Source: SZUA-309 sp965233675 (GTDB lineage: Bacteria; Pseudomonadota; Gammaproteobacteria; Pseudomonadales; Azotimanducaceae). From it: a stretch of 64,000 nucleotides of DNA. Position numbers and translations under genes: made by a program. Every line of letters starts with the position of its first letter. Positions within the stretch are counted from its first letter, which is position 1. The stretch lies in contig OZ247498.1 in the NCBI GenBank assembly GCA_965233675.1, positions 3,844,001 to 3,908,000 of the forward strand. Reading direction: 5' to 3'. Shown here in pieces: positions 59,725 to 64,000 of this stretch. The notes under the pieces were generated by a model. That model made no database searches, was not told where the DNA came from, and was given only the letters and a program-made list of their open reading frames with translations.

Positions 59725-61142
59725 TCGCACTTGCCATGTTCGCGGTGACGTTCCTCGCGCTGCTGGCGGGCTATCCGGTCGCGCTGACCCTGGCCGGAGT
59801 CGCCCTGCTCTTCGCATTCGGCGGGGTCCTTGGCGGCGTCTTCAATCCCACCGATCTGGGCTTCCTGCCGAACCGGCTGTTCGGCATCATGACCAATCAG
59901 ACCATGCTGGCAGTGCCGCTGTTCGTGCTCATGGGCGTGGTGCTGGAAAAAACGCGGATCGCCGAATCCCTGCTCGAAACCATGAGCGCACTGCTCGTCA
60001 GCAACCGAAGCGGTCTGGCCGTGTCCGTCATCGTCGTCGGCATGCTGATGGCGGCCAGCACCGGGATCGTTGGCGCCACGGTTGTGACCATGGGACTCAT
60101 GGCACTCCCCGCCATGCTGAAGCAGGACTATGACACCCGCCTCGCCACCGGCACCATCGCCGCCACAGGCACTCTGGGCCAGATCATCCCTCCCTCCATC
60201 GCTCTGGTTCTGCTCGGCGACGTGCTCGGCAACGCCTATCAGCAGGCGCAGCTGGACGCCGGCGTCTTCGCACCGGATACCGTTTCCGTCGGCGACCTGT
60301 TCGCCGGCGCGCTGATTCCCGGGCTCCTGCTGGTGGTGCTCTACCTGGTTTACACCGTGATCCGAACACATGCGGGCCCCAGCAGACCCGGCCCCAGAAC
60401 AGACATCAGAACAGACCTCGGAACCGTAATTGAAGCGTCCGCCGAATCGATGCGACCCGACCCGGTGCCTTCCGGGGTCCGTCTGGTCAAGGACCTGCTT
60501 GGTCCTCTCCTCCTCATCATGTGCGTGCTGGGTTCCATACTCGGCGGCCTGGCCACCCCCACGGAAGCCGCCGGAGTGGGCGCGGTCGGCGCGCTCATCC
60601 TGGGCGCGTTCCGGCCCGGTGTGGACAGGCTGGATCTGAACCGGCTCCGGGACGCGGGCCGTCAGACCCTCGGCACCACCAGCATGGTCTTCTTCATCCT
60701 GATCGGCGCCTCTCTTTTTTCCCTGGTATTCCGGGGCTATGGCGGCGACGAACTGGTGCAGGGGCTCTTCGAACAGATGCCCGGCGGCGCCTGGGGCGCG
60801 CTCGGCCTGGTGATGCTCGTCATCTTCCTGCTTGGCTTCATGCTGGACTTCATTGAAATCACCTTCGTGGTGGTGCCCATCGTCGGACCCATCCTCCTCG
60901 GCATGGGGATCGACCCGATCTGGCTCGGCGTGCTGATCGCGGTAAACCTGCAGACCTCGTTCCTGACACCGCCTTTCGGCTTTGCGTTGTTTTATCTCCG
61001 AGGCGTGACCCCGGATCACATCCCCACCACCGACATCTATCGGGGCGTGGGGCCCTTTGTCATACTCCAGCTTCTGCTGCTGGCAGCCCTCCTGCTCTGG
61101 CCCGCACTGGCCACCTGGCTGCCCGAACAGCTGTACGGTTGA
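59721..61142 (+). CDS. dctM: TRAP transporter large permease (DctM family)
   Basis: A 473-residue integral membrane protein of the DctM/SiaM family with about 12 to 14 helices, including the family motifs GIVGATVVTMGLMALPAML and GTIAATGTLGQIIPPSIAL. A cytoplasmic loop around residues 215-255 is longer and more charged than usual (RTDIRTDLGTVIEA). With DctQ it forms the sodium-coupled translocation channel; a DctP-type binding protein is encoded at the window end on the other strand. Confidence 0.94.
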   Translation: MIALAMFAVTFLALLAGYPVALTLAGVALLFAFGGVLGGVFNPTDLGFLPNRLFGIMTNQTMLAVPLFVLMGVVLEKTRIAESLLETMSALLVSNRSGLAVSVIVVGMLMAASTGIVGATVVTMGLMALPAMLKQDYDTRLATGTIAATGTLGQIIPPSIALVLLGDVLGNAYQQAQLDAGVFAPDTVSVGDLFAGALIPGLLLVVLYLVYTVIRTHAGPSRPGPRTDIRTDLGTVIEASAESMRPDPVPSGVRLVKDLLGPLLLIMCVLGSILGGLATPTEAAGVGAVGALILGAFRPGVDRLDLNRLRDAGRQTLGTTSMVFFILIGASLFSLVFRGYGGDELVQGLFEQMPGGAWGALGLVMLVIFLLGFMLDFIEITFVVVPIVGPILLGMGIDPIWLGVLIAVNLQTSFLTPPFGFALFYLRGVTPDHIPTTDIYRGVGPFVILQLLLLAALLLWPALATWLPEQLYG

Positions 61143-61159
61143 GCAGCCAACGGGGAAAC

Positions 61160-62332
61160 ATGCACGACGACAGAACCATCCTCACCGGCCTCCACCTCTG
61201 GGACGGTGCGCACGAACTCGACGCCAACACCCTGATTCTGCGCGGCCAGCGGATCGAAGCCGTCTGCGACAGTGCATCGCTATCCCCGGCCGATGCCCGG
61301 ATCGCCCGCTCCATGGCAGGTATGACCGCGATCCCCGGCTTGATGGATGCCCACGTGCATATGGTGCTGGATCCCAACCGATCCTCGCCGCCCGACGCCA
61401 AGGAACGACCGGACCCGGTGGCCATGCGCGAACGGGCGGCCATGATGGTGCGCGCCGGGATCACGACCGCCCGGGATCTCGGCGGCGGCGCCTGGCTGGA
61501 AGTGTCGCTTCGGGACGCAATCGCACGTGGCGAGGTGCCCGGGCCGCGATTGCTGTGCTCAGGCCAACCGATCACCTGCATCGGCGGACACTGCCATTTC
61601 TGGGGAGGTGAAGCCGCTGACGCGAAGGCGGCAAAGGCGGTGATCGATCGGCAGGTGGCCCATCGGGTGGACCTCATAAAAGTGATGGCCACAGGTGGGC
61701 GCTTTACCCGTGGTTCCAGCCCCGGCGCGCCTCAGTTCGAGCAGCCTGTGCTGACCGAAATCGTCCGCCATGCGAAAGACAATGGGCTGGCTGTCGCCGC
61801 GCACTGCCATGGCACGCCGGGTATCGATGCGGCCGCACGGGCAGGTGTGCGTTCCATCGAGCACTGTTCCTGGGTTGGTGCGGGTGGCTGGGCGAGCGAC
61901 TACCAGGAGAGCGTGGTGGAAACCATGCGTGCGCAGGGGACCTGGGTTTCCCCCACCATCAACGCCGGCTGGCAGCGGATGCTGGATGCCGGCAATCAGA
62001 CCCTGACCCGGATGCGCGCGGCGCTCATCGACATGCGGGCGCACGGCGTTCCCTTCATGGCCTCCACAGATGCCGGTATCCCCGGGGTCTTTCATCACGA
62101 GCTGCCAAAGGCGCTGAACGTGTACGGGCAGGTTGCCGAACTGTCCAACGAACAGGTATTGCGCTCGGCCACCTCAGATGCGGCCCGGGGTCTCGGTATC
62201 GACAGCCGGACCGGTCGGCTGACGGCCGGCATGGATGCAGACGTGCTGGTCGTGGACGGTAATCCGCTGGCGCAGATCGATGCGCTCAGCCGGCCGGTGA
62301 GTGTCTGGGCCAGGGGCGTGTCAGTCCGTTGA
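61160..62332 (+). CDS. Metal-dependent amidohydrolase (imidazolonepropionase/prolidase-like, COG1228 type)
   Basis: A TIM-barrel amidohydrolase of about 390 residues. Motifs are the metal pair MDAHVHM near residue 62, the probable carboxylated Lys in DLIKVMATGG near 175, His in VAAHCHGTPG near 215, HCSW near 236, and the catalytic Asp in ASTDAGIPG near 304. No signal peptide. I prefer the ATG at 61160 (GGGGAA upstream); a TTG at 61139 overlapping the dctM stop is possible. Its coupling to dctQM suggests that it acts on the imported compound. Substrate unknown. Confidence 0.85.
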   Translation: MHDDRTILTGLHLWDGAHELDANTLILRGQRIEAVCDSASLSPADARIARSMAGMTAIPGLMDAHVHMVLDPNRSSPPDAKERPDPVAMRERAAMMVRAGITTARDLGGGAWLEVSLRDAIARGEVPGPRLLCSGQPITCIGGHCHFWGGEAADAKAAKAVIDRQVAHRVDLIKVMATGGRFTRGSSPGAPQFEQPVLTEIVRHAKDNGLAVAAHCHGTPGIDAAARAGVRSIEHCSWVGAGGWASDYQESVVETMRAQGTWVSPTINAGWQRMLDAGNQTLTRMRAALIDMRAHGVPFMASTDAGIPGVFHHELPKALNVYGQVAELSNEQVLRSATSDAARGLGIDSRTGRLTAGMDADVLVVDGNPLAQIDALSRPVSVWARGVSVR

Positions 62333-62382
62333 TCGTCCTGTCTGATGCGATGGGGTGACTCGAAACGGATGCCGGGACGGAC

Positions 62383-63210
62383 TCAGCCCCCATCGCCACG
62401 CCATACCGGCGGCCGCTTCTCCAGAAAGGCATTCACCCCTTCCGCGTAATCCGGCTCTTTCATCATCTGATTGAGCAGATCCTCGGAGGCGGCGACGGAC
62501 ACATCCACCGTCTGCTGCAGATCCCGGTAAATCTGCCAGCGGGTCTGTCGCAGCGAGTTCGGCGACACCGTGGCAATGAGCGTTCTGGCATATTCCAGAG
62601 TCCGGTTCAGCACCTCGTCCGCGGGCAGCACCTCATTCACCAGCCCGAGGGACAGGGCTTCTTCGGCAGTGAATGCCCGGGAGGACAGGAGCAGTTCGTT
62701 GGCTCGCGTCAGTCCCAGCATCCGCGGCAACAGCCAGGAGAGTCCGTATTCGGCCGGCAGGTTGAGCTTGCCGTGGGCGGTGGTGAACTTTGCACCTGCC
62801 GCGGCGAAGCGCAGATCGGTAAAGCAGGCCAGCGCCAGACCAACGCCCGCAGCCGGACCGTTCATGGCCGCAAGGATCGGTTTGGTCAGCCCGTACTGAT
62901 AGGCAAAGCTGGCGTCGAAACGCCCGTCGACGCCAAAACCCGGCATAGCCAGCGCCTTCGGCGTGCCCGGGTCGTACCCACCCTTTTCCGCATGCCCGCT
63001 GAGCGCTTCCGCATCACCGCCAACGCAGAAACCCCGACCTTTGCCGGTGACCACGATGGCACCCACCTCATCGCTGTTGTCCAGCTGCTCCAGGCACCAG
63101 CGATATTCGGTATGCATCCGACCGGTCCAGGCGTTCAGCCGGTGCGGTCGATTCAGCGTGATCAGGCCGATGCCTGCATCGATCAGCAACTCGGTGGCTT
63201 TCAATTCCAC
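62383..63210 (-). CDS. Enoyl-CoA hydratase/isomerase family protein
   Basis: A 275-residue crotonase-fold protein. The oxyanion-hole motifs are GKGRGFCVGGDAEAL near residue 57 and NGPAAGVGLALACFTDLRFAAA near 115, with the probable catalytic Glu in LPAEYGLSWLLPRMLG near 151. This subgroup hydrates or isomerises acyl-CoAs; the substrate is not evident. The GTG start overlaps the end of dctP by ten bases, so it is co-translated with the TRAP binding protein. Confidence 0.88.
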   Translation of the reverse strand: MELKATELLIDAGIGLITLNRPHRLNAWTGRMHTEYRWCLEQLDNSDEVGAIVVTGKGRGFCVGGDAEALSGHAEKGGYDPGTPKALAMPGFGVDGRFDASFAYQYGLTKPILAAMNGPAAGVGLALACFTDLRFAAAGAKFTTAHGKLNLPAEYGLSWLLPRMLGLTRANELLLSSRAFTAEEALSLGLVNEVLPADEVLNRTLEYARTLIATVSPNSLRQTRWQIYRDLQQTVDVSVAASEDLLNQMMKEPDYAEGVNAFLEKRPPVWRGDGG

Positions 63211-64000
63211 GACTGATTCTCCACTCTCGCGTTCAGGTAAGCGCGTTCCGTGATCTCGTGATAGCGCCGAACGGACGCCGAAAAGGCGGCGTGAGAATCG
63301 AGAATTCTCTGGTGCAGCGGATCGTCGCCGGCCATTTCGGCGATCACGGCCCGGGACTGAGCGTGGAGGGCGGTCAGGACTTCCGCAGGGAAGGGCCGGA
63401 CCTCCACACCGTGCTCGGCGATCAGCGTCTCCAGGGCCTGGGCATTCCGGGCCGTGAACTCGGCCAGCATGTCGTCGTTGGCATGGCGAACGGCGGTTTC
63501 CAGAATCACCTGCAGATCCCGGGGAAGGCTGGCCCAGGCTTCGGCATTGACGATGGATTCAATGGCTGCCCCCGGTTCGTGCCAACCGGGGTAATAGTAG
63601 TAGTCGGCCACGGTATGCAGACCGAAGGCCAGGTCGTTGTATGGGCCTACCCATTCAGTGGCGTCGATCACGCCCGTCTGCAGGGAAGTGAATACCTCGC
63701 TGCCCGGCATGGCGACCGGCAGGCCGCCTACCCGCTCGAGCACCTCGCCGCCGAGGCCGGGAATCCGCATCTTCAGACCTTTCAGATCTGCCAGGGTGTT
63801 GATCTCCTTGTTGAACCAGCCGCCCATCTGTACGCCGGTGTTGCCGGCTGCCATGGGAATCAATCCGAACGGCTCGTAGAGTTCCTGCCAGAGCGCCAGG
63901 CCGCCTCCGTAGTGCAGCCAGCCATTCATTTCCTGAGCGGTGAGCCCGAACGGCACCGTGGAGAAAATGGCGGCAATGGGCAGTTTGCTGCGCCAGTAGT
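63201..64000 (-). CDS. dctP: TRAP transporter substrate-binding protein (DctP family), 5' end outside window
   Basis: The last 266 residues of a DctP-type periplasmic binding protein. The frame is open to the window edge, and the upstream codons read YWRSKLPIAAIFSTVPFGL, so the true start lies beyond 64000. The conserved hinge region includes the family motifs LADLKGLKMRIPGLGGEVL and SLQTGVIDATEWVGPYNDL, the latter with the Arg/Trp substrate site. The segment VADYYYYPGWHEPGA resembles the TakP-like, 2-oxoacid or mandelate-type subgroup. It likely feeds DctQM encoded 2 kb away on the other strand. Confidence 0.92.
   Translation of the reverse strand, partial: YWRSKLPIAAIFSTVPFGLTAQEMNGWLHYGGGLALWQELYEPFGLIPMAAGNTGVQMGGWFNKEINTLADLKGLKMRIPGLGGEVLERVGGLPVAMPGSEVFTSLQTGVIDATEWVGPYNDLAFGLHTVADYYYYPGWHEPGAAIESIVNAEAWASLPRDLQVILETAVRHANDDMLAEFTARNAQALETLIAEHGVEVRPFPAEVLTALHAQSRAVIAEMAGDDPLHQRILDSHAAFSASVRRYHEITERAYLNARVENQSWN

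Overview
The window is about 64 kb of a GC-rich (roughly 60% G+C) gammaproteobacterial chromosome. Gene content and order resemble Pseudomonas-type chromosomes: gshB and a TonB-like gene beside pilGHIJ-chpA, pilT-pilU beside yggS-proC-yggT-metX-metW, rsmD divergent from ftsY-ftsE-ftsX-rpoH, and coaBC-algC-argB, pyrE-rph, gmk-rpoZ-spoT-ridA-recG. Nearly everything is housekeeping. I see no prophage, insertion sequence, CRISPR array, rRNA gene or tRNA gene.

Layout. 1-2.8 kb: the 3' end of rpiA, an FAD-linked D-2-hydroxyacid (D-2-hydroxyglutarate-type) dehydrogenase and divergent serA. 2.9-8.3 kb: an alpha/beta hydrolase and a minus-strand central-carbon cluster tkt-pgk-fba without gap. 8.5-11.3 kb: metK-metF-rsmE. 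11.4-20.9 kb: a type IV pilus chemosensory operon pilG-pilH-pilI-pilJ-chpA-chpC without pilK or chpB. 21.3-24.1 kb: gshB-tonB-algH-ruvX. 24.1-26.4 kb: the retraction ATPases pilT and pilU. 26.6-32.7 kb: yggS-proC-yggT-metX-metW-DUF4426-rdgB-hemW. 32.7-37.4 kb: minus-strand trmB, DUF423, rpoH, ftsX, ftsE and ftsY. 37.6-42.7 kb: rsmD-coaD, a small exported protein, mutM, rpmG, rpmB, radC and divergent coaBC. 42.8-50.8 kb: a membrane-anchored AlgC, argB, slmA, a DUF4124-like exported protein, pyrE-rph, yicC-gmk. 50.8-51.4 kb: a 603-base gene-free stretch packed with inverted and tandem repeats. 51.4-56.6 kb: rpoZ-spoT-ridA-recG. 56.6-64 kb: a dicarboxylate/amino acid symporter, rubredoxin, ubiA, TRAP permeases dctQ-dctM, an amidohydrolase, an enoyl-CoA hydratase and a partial dctP.

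How the parts fit. Two themes recur. The first is type IV pilus motility: a PilJ/ChpA/PilG/PilH signalling pathway, the PilT/PilU retraction motors and a linked TonB-like protein. The second is methionine/one-carbon and serine metabolism: serA, metK, metF, metX, metW.

The most interesting signals are regulatory. A near-perfect CIRCE operator (34638-34664, 17 of 18 arm positions) encloses the -10 hexamer of rpoH, suggesting that HrcA may repress the heat-shock sigma factor gene. The gmk-rpoZ interval holds a 32-bp perfect inverted repeat with nested hairpins, a second 19-bp inverted repeat, and eight exact 11-bp tandem repeats lying in the predicted rpoZ leader. Two genes (DUF423 and dctQ) have no ATG, GTG or TTG in a position that gives a complete protein and seem to start at CTG. 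The PilJ receptor has lost its periplasmic sensor domain, and the adaptation enzymes are missing from the operon.
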